Of a stretch of DNA of 8,749 nucleotides, positions 1 through 6,534 are shown one piece after another (within the stretch, counting starts at the first letter, position 1; every line of letters starts with the position of its first letter). Under the pieces are notes generated by a model that was not told where the DNA came from, did no database searches, and saw only the letters and a list, made by a program, of their open reading frames with translations. A program made the translations under genes and the position numbers. The DNA comes from Pyrodictiaceae archaeon (GTDB lineage: Archaea > Thermoproteota > Thermoprotei_A > Sulfolobales > Pyrodictiaceae): NCBI GenBank assembly GCA_027046105.1, contig JALTZQ010000242.1:1-8749 (forward strand), given 5' to 3'.

Positions 1-1
1 T

Positions 2-1369
2 GTTAGTATTGCGCAAGGGTTTGGACTCGTCGAATCCATGGTAAGGGTCGTTGTATGGGTCATGGGTAGGAATCCTAGACTCATCCCTCAGGCAGCCGTG
101 ATTGGCTCCATGGCTGTTGCTAGTGTTAGTGGTAGTGGGGCAGCAAATGCTGCAACAACTGGTAGTATAACAATACCTCTCATGAAAAGAGTTGGCCTAC
201 CCCCGCAAATGGCTGCAAGTATTGAGACAGCTGCATCAATTGGCGGTCAACTCATGCCTCCAATAATGGGTATAAGCGCGTTCATTATGGCTGATTTTCT
301 TGGTGTATCATACTTTGAGGTTATGGCTAGGGGGTTCGCACCTGCACTCATATATTATGCTACAACAGCTTTCGCCGTGTACCTTATAGCTGCTAGGTTT
401 CTACGGGTAAACCGTTCAAGAATAATAAATGGAGGAAATGTAAGGGTCAGACCAACTAGTATAGACTACATTAGAGTTCTTGGGTTCCTAGGCCTCATAG
501 CTCTACTCATAGCCCTTATGGGCTTATACATGATGCCCCCGATGTATGCTGCACTACTTACAGCACTTGCAGCAATAATCTTTGCAACTGGCCTGACCGT
601 GGTTGAATCACGTGGTAAAAGTTTTATCTCGCTATATGGTGGGAGGCTAGTGGAAACACTTAACAGTTTTGCCTCATTCGTCTCGGAAATCACACTATTG
701 CTTTCAACTCTCGCGATAATGACGGGCATATTCACCTTGACAGGGCTTCCAACGAAGATAGGCTTCCTAATGATGGATATCGGTGCACACAACGTGACAC
801 TATTAGCTGTTATAGCCTTCGTCTTTGGCTACCTTGTTGGTCTTGGCATGCCTCCTTCAGCTACATACGTTATAACAGCACTAATAATCGCACCTTACCT
901 CATGGAGGCGGGGCTAGAGATCTGGGCGATCCACTTCTATGCCTTCTTCATAGGAGTCTTCTCTGAGCTCTCACCACCCACTAGTGTAACAGCTGCCGTT
1001 GCATCACGTATAGCTGGTGCATCCTTCACGAAAACCATGGTAAGTGCTACAGCGGTAGCAATAGCGCTCATAGTTTTGATAGCGAGTATCCTAGCTTACC
1101 CTGACCTCGTTATGGAGCCTGGTGTTATACAGCTATTACCAGCCATAATCATAGCATCATCATCAATAGGCCTCACAGTAACATTCTGGAGCAACCCATA
1201 CAAGAACCGAGCTGCAACACTGGCTGCTAGAACAGGTCTGGGGCTACTCAGCCTTCTAACCCTATCCCTTAGGCCACTTACTGGCGATGAACAACTTGCG
1301 TTACTTGCAGCTCTAGCAACACTAGCTCTCGCACTCCATCTATCCTACATGACGTCAAGAAAGGGATAA
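2..1369 (+). CDS. TRAP transporter fused permease subunit (DctM-type), C-terminal part, 5'-truncated by window edge
   Basis: This is the large membrane subunit of a tripartite ATP-independent periplasmic (TRAP) transporter, which takes up organic acids using a sodium or proton gradient and a separate binding protein. The frame is open to the left edge, so the ATG at base 38 is internal and 455 residues are visible. Counting from base 2, the family signatures are SGSGAANAATTG (43-54), followed by the IPLMKR stretch, GGQLMPPIMG (81-90), then in the second half GLGMPPSATYVIT (280-292) and SELSPPTSVTAA (321-332). These match the two inverted halves of a DctM domain. Many hydrophobic segments alternate with short basic loops. 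Fused TRAP permeases usually exceed 600 residues, so the DctQ-like N-terminal part should lie to the left. The extra hydrophobic C-terminal region (about 355-450) is usual for the fused class. No binding protein is visible and the substrate cannot be read from the sequence. Family assignment is firm. Confidence 0.92.
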   Translation, partial: VSIAQGFGLVESMVRVVVWVMGRNPRLIPQAAVIGSMAVASVSGSGAANAATTGSITIPLMKRVGLPPQMAASIETAASIGGQLMPPIMGISAFIMADFLGVSYFEVMARGFAPALIYYATTAFAVYLIAARFLRVNRSRIINGGNVRVRPTSIDYIRVLGFLGLIALLIALMGLYMMPPMYAALLTALAAIIFATGLTVVESRGKSFISLYGGRLVETLNSFASFVSEITLLLSTLAIMTGIFTLTGLPTKIGFLMMDIGAHNVTLLAVIAFVFGYLVGLGMPPSATYVITALIIAPYLMEAGLEIWAIHFYAFFIGVFSELSPPTSVTAAVASRIAGASFTKTMVSATAVAIALIVLIASILAYPDLVMEPGVIQLLPAIIIASSSIGLTVTFWSNPYKNRAATLAARTGLGLLSLLTLSLRPLTGDEQLALLAALATLALALHLSYMTSRKG

Positions 1370-1401
1370 CACTACCGGTACGCAAAGCTTACACTTCTAC
1401 A

Positions 1402-1417
1402 TTGTATAGTAATACAA
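1402..1417. other. Small perfect inverted repeat (hairpin) in the convergent gap
   Basis: TTGTAT, a four-base loop AGTA, then ATACAA, about 33 bases after the TRAP permease stop. The stem is AT-rich and only six pairs long, so any terminator role is weak. It lies between two convergent genes, where such structures are common. The 1370-1560 gap shows no tRNA and no credible small gene. Confidence 0.4.
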
Positions 1418-1430
1418 ATTAGATGTACCT

Positions 1431-1452
1431 TAGAACCACTATAGAACCACTA
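1431..1452. repeat. Perfect tandem duplication of an 11-base unit
   Basis: TAGAACCACTA occurs at 1431-1441 and again directly at 1442-1452 with no mismatch or spacer. It lies between two convergent genes and is non-coding on both strands as far as I can see. Two copies of 11 bases are most simply a replication-slippage product. A protein-binding role is possible but unsupported. Confidence 0.7.
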
Positions 1453-1560
1453 TTAGGTTGATCTAGAGGGTTAGACCTATTACCATGTAGACTAGGTGGA
1501 CACATCTACGTGCCCATTCGGCCCATTGTGGGGAGGCGGAGACTAGCGGCCTCTTAGTTG

Positions 1561-2247
1561 CTATTTCTCTTTTACGCGGTTAGGGCCTAGTGCTCTACGC
1601 AGCGCCTCTATATCACGGTCAAGAGTTTGTTTACTAGCTAGTCTATAATCAACTACTCTTATTGACCCACTATTGATATAGGTTATGCGCAGTCGTGGAG
1701 TTCTTCTCAAGATTCCACCACGAATAGTTTCAACATACCTTATACTGTCTAGGCTTATGCCAGCTAGCTTACGATGTCCAAGATCGATGAGGATGATTTT
1801 CTCGTCGCCAGTCTCCTCATTAATAACCCTTATAGAGTACACCGGGTTTATGAGAGGAGGAGCCTCAACATCTTCTCCAATGAGATATCTACGTATACTA
1901 GCTTTGATGCCTTTTGTGTCTCTCATACTGAACTCATACTCCCACCCATCTGCTTCATTCCAGACAAATCCTTGGGGATCCCCCTCTTCTGGGAACCAAA
2001 TAGTTACAATTCGCCCACCAGCTTCAGCGGTGACAGAGGCTAAACAGAAGTCATCACGAGCAACAAGGTGTTGAGGATATCCTTTACGCGTTAATTCAAC
2101 GAGCTCATCTATAATGCGGTATAGGTCATCAATACGGATTTTACCGAGAGAAACAATATTGTATGAGCCGGTAAGCCTTACCTGTCCATTAACCACGTCA
2201 GCCCCTTGTAAGAATACGTTAACCCATTCGCGTTCCAAAACGACCAC
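1561..2247 (-). CDS. Uncharacterised 228-residue archaeal protein, possible PH-like C-terminal domain
   Basis: I do not recognise this protein. It has no signal peptide or membrane segment, is rich in charged residues, has one cysteine (Cys68) and looks cytosolic. An amphipathic helix is likely at about 38-56, followed by a strand-rich region with several Trp and Phe residues (84-107). The last part (about 137-221) alternates short strands with turns and ends in an amphipathic helix (about 207-220). That pattern resembles a PH-like barrel with a capping helix, but this is inference from pattern only. The start is GTG at 2247; upstream in frame a TAA is met before any other start codon. There is no Shine-Dalgarno site, but a TATA-like GGATAAA sits at -24 to -30, which suggests a leaderless transcript. 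The gene follows glutamate dehydrogenase on the same strand after 194 bases. Codon use resembles its neighbours. It is likely real because the frame is long and the composition protein-like. Confidence 0.8.
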   Translation of the reverse strand: MVVLEREWVNVFLQGADVVNGQVRLTGSYNIVSLGKIRIDDLYRIIDELVELTRKGYPQHLVARDDFCLASVTAEAGGRIVTIWFPEEGDPQGFVWNEADGWEYEFSMRDTKGIKASIRRYLIGEDVEAPPLINPVYSIRVINEETGDEKIILIDLGHRKLAGISLDSIRYVETIRGGILRRTPRLRITYINSGSIRVVDYRLASKQTLDRDIEALRRALGPNRVKEK

Positions 2248-2270
2248 GTGTGTCTCTTTCTGTGTACTGG

Positions 2271-2277
2271 TTTATCC
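2271..2277 (-). promoter_or_regulatory. Candidate TATA box for the 228-residue protein gene
   Basis: GGATAAA on the minus strand lies 24-30 bases before the GTG start. That is the usual archaeal TATA distance if transcription begins at or next to the start codon. The lack of a Shine-Dalgarno site fits a leaderless message. An alternative is the CTTTTTAATA element at 2386-2395, which would give a leader of about 110 bases. Confidence 0.4.
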
Positions 2278-2384
2278 AGTTAGTGTATCAAGGCTATGTA
2301 GCGGAGATACATGGGATAGTAACGTAACACGAGGATGAGAACAGGGCTGAACACCTGTAGTCTATCACGTGAAAAGAGGAGGTT

Positions 2385-2400
2385 GTATTAAAAAGAGAAG
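2385..2400 (-). terminator. T-rich tract downstream of glutamate dehydrogenase (terminator or TATA element)
   Basis: About 42 bases after the glutamate dehydrogenase stop the minus strand reads CTTCTCTTTTTAATAC. Oligo-T tracts terminate archaeal transcription without needing a hairpin. The same bases also resemble a crenarchaeal TATA box, so a promoter role for the next gene cannot be excluded. Confidence 0.4.
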
Positions 2401-2441
2401 TGGATAAAGGGTTAGCTAAGATCCGTGCTGCTCGGTAGTGC

Positions 2442-3710
2442 TTAGAGTAGCCCCCTAAGCTTCATTGCGTCAACAACTCTCTTTACCGCCAATGCATATG
2501 CTGCATCTCTCATTGGTTGCTTGCTTGTGTCGAACTCTTTGTGCCAGAACTCCCACACCTTAATAGCGTTCTTGGCCATGGTTTCCTCGAGGCGGCGTTT
2601 GGCTTCCTCTTCTGTTATCCAGCCTCCCATCCTGTTATTCACCCACTCTATGTGACTTGTGACCACTCCACCGGCATTGGCAAGGATATCGGGTACGACG
2701 ACTACACCCTTCTGTACCAGGATTAGATCTGCTTCTGCGGTAGTTGGTCCATTAGCTGCTTCAGCTATGATCTTTGCTTTTATTCTTGGTGCATTCTGCT
2801 CTGTTATCACATTCTCTATTGCTGCTGGTACTAGTATGTCTACGTCTAACTCTAGTAGCTCCTCGTTTGACACATGCTTTTCTATCTTATCATAGTTTAT
2901 GACACTACCTGTTCTAGCCTTCACCTTCTTTACCTCATCGGGATCAAGGCCCTTGCTATTATAGATCCCTCCTCGACTGTCGCTTACAGCAACAACGATT
3001 GCTCCCATCTCGTGCAGGAACTTTGCTGCATAGTAGCCCGCATTACCATAGCCTTGTACTGCAACTGTTCTACCCTCGATGCTGCCGAAGACTTTTTTCG
3101 CGATCTCCCTAGCTACAACAGCTGTACCGAAGCCTGTAGCAATTTCTCTAGTCTGTAGACCACCTAGTTCCAGAGGCTTACCGGTTATCACACCATAGTG
3201 GTGCATATCTGTTACACGGTACCATTCATCCATCATCCAAGCCATTATTTGGGGGTTGGTGTAGACGTCTGGGGCTGGTATATCATAGTCTGGGCCAACA
3301 TATCTAGCTATAGCACGTATGTAGCCACGGCTAAGCTGCTCTAACTCACGCAGACTTAGCTTGTGGGGATCTACTCTAACACCACCCTTACCACCACCGT
3401 AGGGTAAGCCTGCTAGAGCATTCTTCCACGTCATCATCATGGATAATGCTATGACTTCCTCCATTGTCACTGCGGGGTGGTACCTTATACCACCCTTGTA
3501 TGGGCCAAGGGCGCTATTGTGCTGGCTTCTCCAGCCAACAAAGTACTTTACAGTTCCATCATCCATTTTAACGGGGATCTTAACCTGGATTACGCGTTCC
3601 GGTGTACGAAGAGCCTCGTAGACATCATCACCATAACCTAGGTTATCTACTGCACGTTTAAGGATGCGCTCGGCTTCCTCGAGTAGTCTTTGGGATTCGA
3701 ATGTAGACAC
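2442..3710 (-). CDS. gdhA: Glutamate dehydrogenase (NAD(P)+-dependent)
   Basis: Catalyses reversible oxidative deamination of glutamate to 2-oxoglutarate and ammonia in the cytosol; the family is usually a hexamer. The 422-residue length is typical of the short archaeal enzymes. The dimerisation/substrate domain has YKGGIRYHP (71-79, substrate lysine Lys72), TWKNALAGLPYGGGKGG (94-110, Lys96 and catalytic Lys108) and PAPDVYTN (145-152, catalytic Asp148). The nucleotide domain has the Rossmann motif GYGNAG (220-225), then VSDSRGG (242-248), EAANGPTT (317-324) and NAGGVVTSHIEW (345-356). Asp244 at the end of the second strand leaves NAD versus NADP preference open. The start is GTG at 3710, with GGAGAGGTG at 3718-3726, seven bases upstream. 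It stands alone between a D-2-hydroxyacid dehydrogenase gene and an unknown gene, with its own candidate promoters. All key residues are present. Confidence 0.97.
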   Translation of the reverse strand: MSTFESQRLLEEAERILKRAVDNLGYGDDVYEALRTPERVIQVKIPVKMDDGTVKYFVGWRSQHNSALGPYKGGIRYHPAVTMEEVIALSMMMTWKNALAGLPYGGGKGGVRVDPHKLSLRELEQLSRGYIRAIARYVGPDYDIPAPDVYTNPQIMAWMMDEWYRVTDMHHYGVITGKPLELGGLQTREIATGFGTAVVAREIAKKVFGSIEGRTVAVQGYGNAGYYAAKFLHEMGAIVVAVSDSRGGIYNSKGLDPDEVKKVKARTGSVINYDKIEKHVSNEELLELDVDILVPAAIENVITEQNAPRIKAKIIAEAANGPTTAEADLILVQKGVVVVPDILANAGGVVTSHIEWVNNRMGGWITEEEAKRRLEETMAKNAIKVWEFWHKEFDTSKQPMRDAAYALAVKRVVDAMKLRGLL

Positions 3711-3717
3711 TACCCTA

Positions 3718-3726
3718 CACCTCTCC
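3718..3726 (-). promoter_or_regulatory. Strong Shine-Dalgarno site of gdhA
   Basis: GGAGAGGTG ends seven bases before the GTG codon at 3710. It decides this start and shows that the gdhA message has a 5' leader, unlike the two neighbouring genes, which seem leaderless. Confidence 0.75.
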
Positions 3727-3767
3727 TACCACACGCCACCGTGTATATTAACTAGTCATGTAGAGGG

Positions 3768-3774
3768 TTTTTAA
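3768..3774 (-). promoter_or_regulatory. Candidate proximal TATA box of gdhA
   Basis: TTAAAAA on the minus strand would place the transcription start near 3745 and give a leader of roughly 35 bases that includes the Shine-Dalgarno site. A second AT-rich element, TTAATATA at 3744-3751, lies closer but would start the transcript at about the Shine-Dalgarno site itself. Confidence 0.35.
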
Positions 3775-3809
3775 CTATCTACTATGCTCAAACAATCAGT
3801 AAAACGAAC

Positions 3810-3821
3810 AGTGAATTCACT
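3810..3821. promoter_or_regulatory. 12-base perfect palindrome near a gdhA transcription start, candidate operator
   Basis: AGTGAATTCACT is its own reverse complement. It overlaps a second small inverted repeat, CACTA-A-TAGTG (3818-3828). It lies 20-30 bases downstream of the strong TATA-like CTTTTTAAAG, which is where transcription from that element would begin. A dimeric repressor bound here would block initiation. Lrp/AsnC-family regulators commonly control glutamate and amino-acid genes in archaea, but no regulator gene is visible, so any link is inference. Confidence 0.4.
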
Positions 3822-3841
3822 AATAGTGGGCTATACTGGTT

Positions 3842-3851
3842 CTTTAAAAAG
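3842..3851 (-). promoter_or_regulatory. Distal TATA-like element of gdhA, also an oligo-T tract after the hydroxyacid dehydrogenase gene
   Basis: CTTTTTAAAG on the minus strand closely fits the crenarchaeal TATA consensus. It would start transcription near 3818, giving a gdhA leader of about 105-110 bases. It also lies about 40 bases after the stop of the preceding gene, so its T5 run may help end that transcript. Confidence 0.45.
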
Positions 3852-3890
3852 TGTACCAGGGGTAGGCTGGTGGCTAGAATTGGTGTAGAG

Positions 3891-4910
3891 TTAGCTAAAG
3901 CCTGGTGGCCTAACCTTCAATACCTCACGGTTGACTAGCGTTGGTGGTTCCTTCCTGTCTCTAAACGCTAATAGGTTTTCAAGCACCATGCACGCCATTT
4001 TCTCTCTTGTTTCACGTGTAGCACTCCCAATGTGTGGTGCTAGAACAACATTCTTTAGCTTAGTCAATGGGTGATCTGGTGGTAAAGGTTCTTGTTCGAA
4101 AACGTCTAGGGCTGCAGCAGCAATCCATCCTTCCTTTAGTGCTTTGACTAGCGCCTCTGTATCGATAACAGGGCCACGAGCAGTATTGACAAGTATGGCT
4201 GTGGGCTTCATCATACGTAGCTCGCGTTCACCTATCATGTGGCGTGTCTGAGGTGTTAACGGGACATGTATCGAGACGATATCTGATTCACGTAATAGCG
4301 TTTCGAGGTCTACATAGGTTGCTCCTAGTTGCTTCTCAACTTCTTCTGGCGCTCTAGCTACGTCATAGTATAACACCTTCATGTTGAAGCCCTTAGCTCT
4401 TTGCGCTACCGCTCTACCTATGCGTCCAAAACCTATAATGCCAAGGGTCTTACCGTGGACATCCATACCGAGCATCATTTCGGGATGCCAGGCAACCCCT
4501 CCACGATACCATTCACCACTACGAACATAATGGTCTGCTTCTACAAGTCTACGTGCAGCAGCTAGTATTAACGCCCACGTTAAGTCAGCAACAGCCTCTG
4601 TCAATACACCAGGAGTGTTGGTAACGTATATTCCGTGCTTTGTTGCACACTCTACATCTATATTATCATAGCCAACAGCATACTGGGCAACAATTCTTAA
4701 ACGATTCCTTGCACCCTCACTAATCAATCTACAATCAATCCTATCTGTCAACAACGTTACTAAGGCGTCTACTTCCCGGGCTTTTTCAAGAATCTTCTCG
4801 TAGGGCGGCGGAGTCCATTCTGGCCAGACTTCAGCGTCAAACTCCCTAATGAGGCGTTCGAAGCAAGGGCCAGGAAGTTTTCTCGTAACAAAGACACGGG
4901 GTTTCGACAA
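3891..4910 (-). CDS. gyaR: D-isomer-specific 2-hydroxyacid dehydrogenase, glyoxylate/hydroxypyruvate reductase type
   Basis: Cytosolic enzyme that reduces a 2-oxoacid, probably glyoxylate or hydroxypyruvate, to the D-2-hydroxyacid with NADH. At 339 residues it has the usual length. The nucleotide-binding motif is GFGRIG (160-165), with the acidic Asp183 after the second strand (LYYD), which favours NADH over NADPH. The catalytic triad of the family is present: Arg245 in NTARGP, Glu274 in FEQEP and His293 in APHIGSAT. The N-terminal VFVTRKLP matches archaeal glyoxylate reductases. This supports the TTG start at 4910; no other start codon is near upstream. No Shine-Dalgarno site is seen, but AT-rich AATAATAA at -23 to -30 suggests a leaderless message. 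It follows the liv operon after 157 bases. The substrate is not fixed: phosphoglycerate and lactate dehydrogenases share the fold, but the length and the lack of an ACT domain argue against phosphoglycerate dehydrogenase. Confidence 0.9.
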   Translation of the reverse strand: MSKPRVFVTRKLPGPCFERLIREFDAEVWPEWTPPPYEKILEKAREVDALVTLLTDRIDCRLISEGARNRLRIVAQYAVGYDNIDVECATKHGIYVTNTPGVLTEAVADLTWALILAAARRLVEADHYVRSGEWYRGGVAWHPEMMLGMDVHGKTLGIIGFGRIGRAVAQRAKGFNMKVLYYDVARAPEEVEKQLGATYVDLETLLRESDIVSIHVPLTPQTRHMIGERELRMMKPTAILVNTARGPVIDTEALVKALKEGWIAAAALDVFEQEPLPPDHPLTKLKNVVLAPHIGSATRETREKMACMVLENLLAFRDRKEPPTLVNREVLKVRPPGFS

Positions 4911-4932
4911 GGCTCTTAGCCCAATAACTACC

Positions 4933-4940
4933 TTATTATT
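4933..4940 (-). promoter_or_regulatory. Candidate TATA box of the hydroxyacid dehydrogenase gene
   Basis: AATAATAA on the minus strand is centred about 26 bases before the TTG start. That fits leaderless transcription and would explain the missing ribosome binding site. Confidence 0.4.
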
Positions 4941-4977
4941 GGAGAAGAAAAGCCTATCCCCCTCCGCCTAGAGGAGG
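4941..4977 (-). terminator. Hairpin plus T-rich tract after livF, likely end of the liv operon
   Basis: On the minus strand a five-pair GC stem (CCTCC, loop TCTAGGC, GGAGG; 4961-4977) is followed by the pyrimidine-rich CTTTTCTTCTCC. It lies roughly 90 bases after the livF stop and just before the candidate promoter of the next gene. It would separate the liv operon from the hydroxyacid dehydrogenase transcript. Confidence 0.45.
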
Positions 4978-5067
4978 AGATCCCCCACACTCAAGCCTAA
5001 TGTAATGGATGTTCCAAGAACAGTTATGTAGACTATAATGTAGAGTCGGCATTTGTTCTTCTGATTA

Positions 5068-5775
5068 TTAGCCACCACTTATTATAGTCATTACCTCTTT
5101 GTTCTTGGTTACTTCCTCCGGTGAACCCTCAAAGATGATCTCTCCTCTTTCGATTACGTAGACTTTTTCCGCCAGCATAGTTGCGATATTTATGTTTGAT
5201 TCCGCCATTACTATACCGATACCGAGCTCCTCGACTATTGTCTTGATCGCATTCCTGAACCTCTTTACAACGACTGGTGCTAGCCCTTCAAAGGCCTCGT
5301 CAAGCAACAAGTACTTTGGAGATGTTGCCAGAGCTCTCGCGATTGCCACCATTTTCTTCTCTCCACCACTCAAATGATACCCGTATCTATCGATGAGCCG
5401 CTTTATTTCCGGGAACACAAGCAGTATTTTCTCCCACACCTCTTCGGCTCGATCAAGGTTCTTCGCAAGGTATAGGGCTAGGTCAATGTTTTCTCTGACG
5501 GTAAGCCATGGAAAGACTCTTGCATCCTCTGGGACATAGCCAAGACCTATTCTTGCCCTAGTATGTGGTGGCAACTTGGTTATGTCCTTGCCTTCAAATA
5601 TTATTTTCCCTCTCCGCGGCTTGTAGAATCCCATTATCGTTTTAAATGTGGTTGTTTTCCCAGCACCATTTCTTCCTACCAAGCCTACAACGCTTTTCTG
5701 TTCAGCTTGGAGATGTACTCCGCGTAGAACCTCTATATTGGATATGGACACGTATAGTTCCTCCACTCTTAGCAA
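5068..5775 (-). CDS. livF: Branched-chain amino-acid ABC transporter, ATP-binding protein LivF
   Basis: One of the two ATPases that drive the Liv (HAAT family) importer; it acts on the inner face of the membrane as a partner of LivG. At 235 residues it has the normal length. Motifs in order: Walker A GRNGAGKT (34-41), VPEDARVFPWLTVREN (81-96, where LivF proteins typically carry VPEGR), signature LSGGE (135-139) and Walker B YLLLDE (155-160, catalytic Glu160). The following D-loop region reads AFEGLAP rather than the common PSLGLAP. The switch position, usually Gln in LivF (VEQN), is Ser193 here (AESN). The TTG start at 5775 is supported by GGGGTGA (5782-5788), six bases upstream, which overlaps the livG stop; the gap between the two genes is six bases. 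It is the last gene of the operon. Confidence 0.95.
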   Translation of the reverse strand: MLRVEELYVSISNIEVLRGVHLQAEQKSVVGLVGRNGAGKTTTFKTIMGFYKPRRGKIIFEGKDITKLPPHTRARIGLGYVPEDARVFPWLTVRENIDLALYLAKNLDRAEEVWEKILLVFPEIKRLIDRYGYHLSGGEKKMVAIARALATSPKYLLLDEAFEGLAPVVVKRFRNAIKTIVEELGIGIVMAESNINIATMLAEKVYVIERGEIIFEGSPEEVTKNKEVMTIISGG

Positions 5776-5781
5776 GACACG

Positions 5782-5788
5782 TCACCCC
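5782..5788 (-). promoter_or_regulatory. Shine-Dalgarno site of livF overlapping the livG stop codon
   Basis: GGGGTGA on the minus strand contains the TGA stop of livG and ends six bases before the TTG start of livF. It settles the non-ATG start and implies translational coupling of the two ATPases. Confidence 0.65.
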
Positions 5789-6534
5789 ATGAACACTCTC
5801 TTAACCTCATCGTTTTGGAGAATCTCGTCTGGCTTACCCTCAGCCAGTACTTTACCTTGGTGCATGACTATTATTCTATCAGTGTAACGGAACACAATAT
5901 CCATGTCATGCTCTACGATTATACTTGTAACACCTCTTCCTCTAATAGCCTTTGTTATTTTCTGCATTATCGCGTCTTTCTCCTTGGTTGCTACACCGCT
6001 TGTCGGTTCATCCATGAGTAGTAGTTTAGGGTTTAATGCAAAAGCTATTGCTACATCCACGAGTTTGCGGTCACCATAAGAGATCTCTGTTGGGTAAAAG
6101 TGCGCTACATCCTCTAACCCAAAGAGTTTAATGATTTCCTCGGCCTCGGCAATAGCATCCTCGAACGTATCGACAACGTTTAGGAGGTTCCTTGTATAGC
6201 CTTTTCTCGAGATTACTGCTGATAATATGTTCTCGTAAACACTCATGTTATCGAATACATTTGCGAACTGAAAGCTCCTAGCTATACCCATCCTGATCCG
6301 TTCTATGGGAGATAACCTAGTAACATCATGTCCCATGAAGATTATTTGGCCCTGATCGGGTATTATGTAGCCACTTATGGTGTTAATTAACGTCGTCTTG
6401 CCGGCACCATTTGGTCCTACAATTGCTACTATCTCGCCTCTATCAATAGTGAAAGATACTCCATCCAGTGCTCTAACACCACCAAAATACTTCTTGACGT
6501 CTATAACTCGGAGCACTTCCATTTCCATCACCAT
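5782..6534 (-). CDS. livG: Branched-chain amino-acid ABC transporter, ATP-binding protein LivG
   Basis: The second ATPase of the Liv importer, pairing with LivF at the membrane. It has 250 residues, the normal length. Motifs: Walker A GPNGAGKT (40-47), Q-loop Gln89 (ARSFQ), signature ISYGD (151-155), Walker B LLLMDEP (171-177, catalytic Glu176) and the switch histidine His209 in VEHDMD. The signature is divergent: LivG proteins usually read L(A/S)YGQ and here the last residue is Asp. The ATG at 6534 directly abuts the TGA of livM with no gap, so translation is probably coupled. Two further in-frame ATGs follow at 6528 and 6522. LivG proteins often begin close to the EVLRV segment, so the true start could be one of these; no upstream site clearly decides it. 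Confidence 0.95.
   Translation of the reverse strand: MVMEMEVLRVIDVKKYFGGVRALDGVSFTIDRGEIVAIVGPNGAGKTTLINTISGYIIPDQGQIIFMGHDVTRLSPIERIRMGIARSFQFANVFDNMSVYENILSAVISRKGYTRNLLNVVDTFEDAIAEAEEIIKLFGLEDVAHFYPTEISYGDRKLVDVAIAFALNPKLLLMDEPTSGVATKEKDAIMQKITKAIRGRGVTSIIVEHDMDIVFRYTDRIIVMHQGKVLAEGKPDEILQNDEVKRVFMG

Noticed and set aside
466..792. 108-codon open frame on the minus strand inside the TRAP permease gene
   Set aside because: It is antisense to a gene with clear family motifs and has no ribosome site or protein-like pattern of its own.
1370..1560. Possible non-coding RNA in the GC-rich 1510-1555 part of the convergent gap
   Set aside because: No convincing stem set, C/D or H/ACA box pattern or promoter was found.
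1685..2074. 129-codon open frame on the plus strand opposite the 228-residue protein gene
   Set aside because: The minus-strand frame is longer, more charged and more protein-like, with a candidate promoter. The plus frame is Ser/Pro/Arg-rich, as is usual for antisense shadows. It is the strongest competitor but still unlikely.
2280..2354. Small hydrophobic 24-residue frame (GTG start, minus strand) between gdhA and the 228-residue protein gene
   Set aside because: No ribosome site, and the length is expected by chance in a gap of this size.
3690..3712. TTCGAATCCC on the minus strand, resembling the T-arm of a tRNA
   Set aside because: It lies inside the first codons of gdhA, and no acceptor, D or anticodon stems can be drawn around it.
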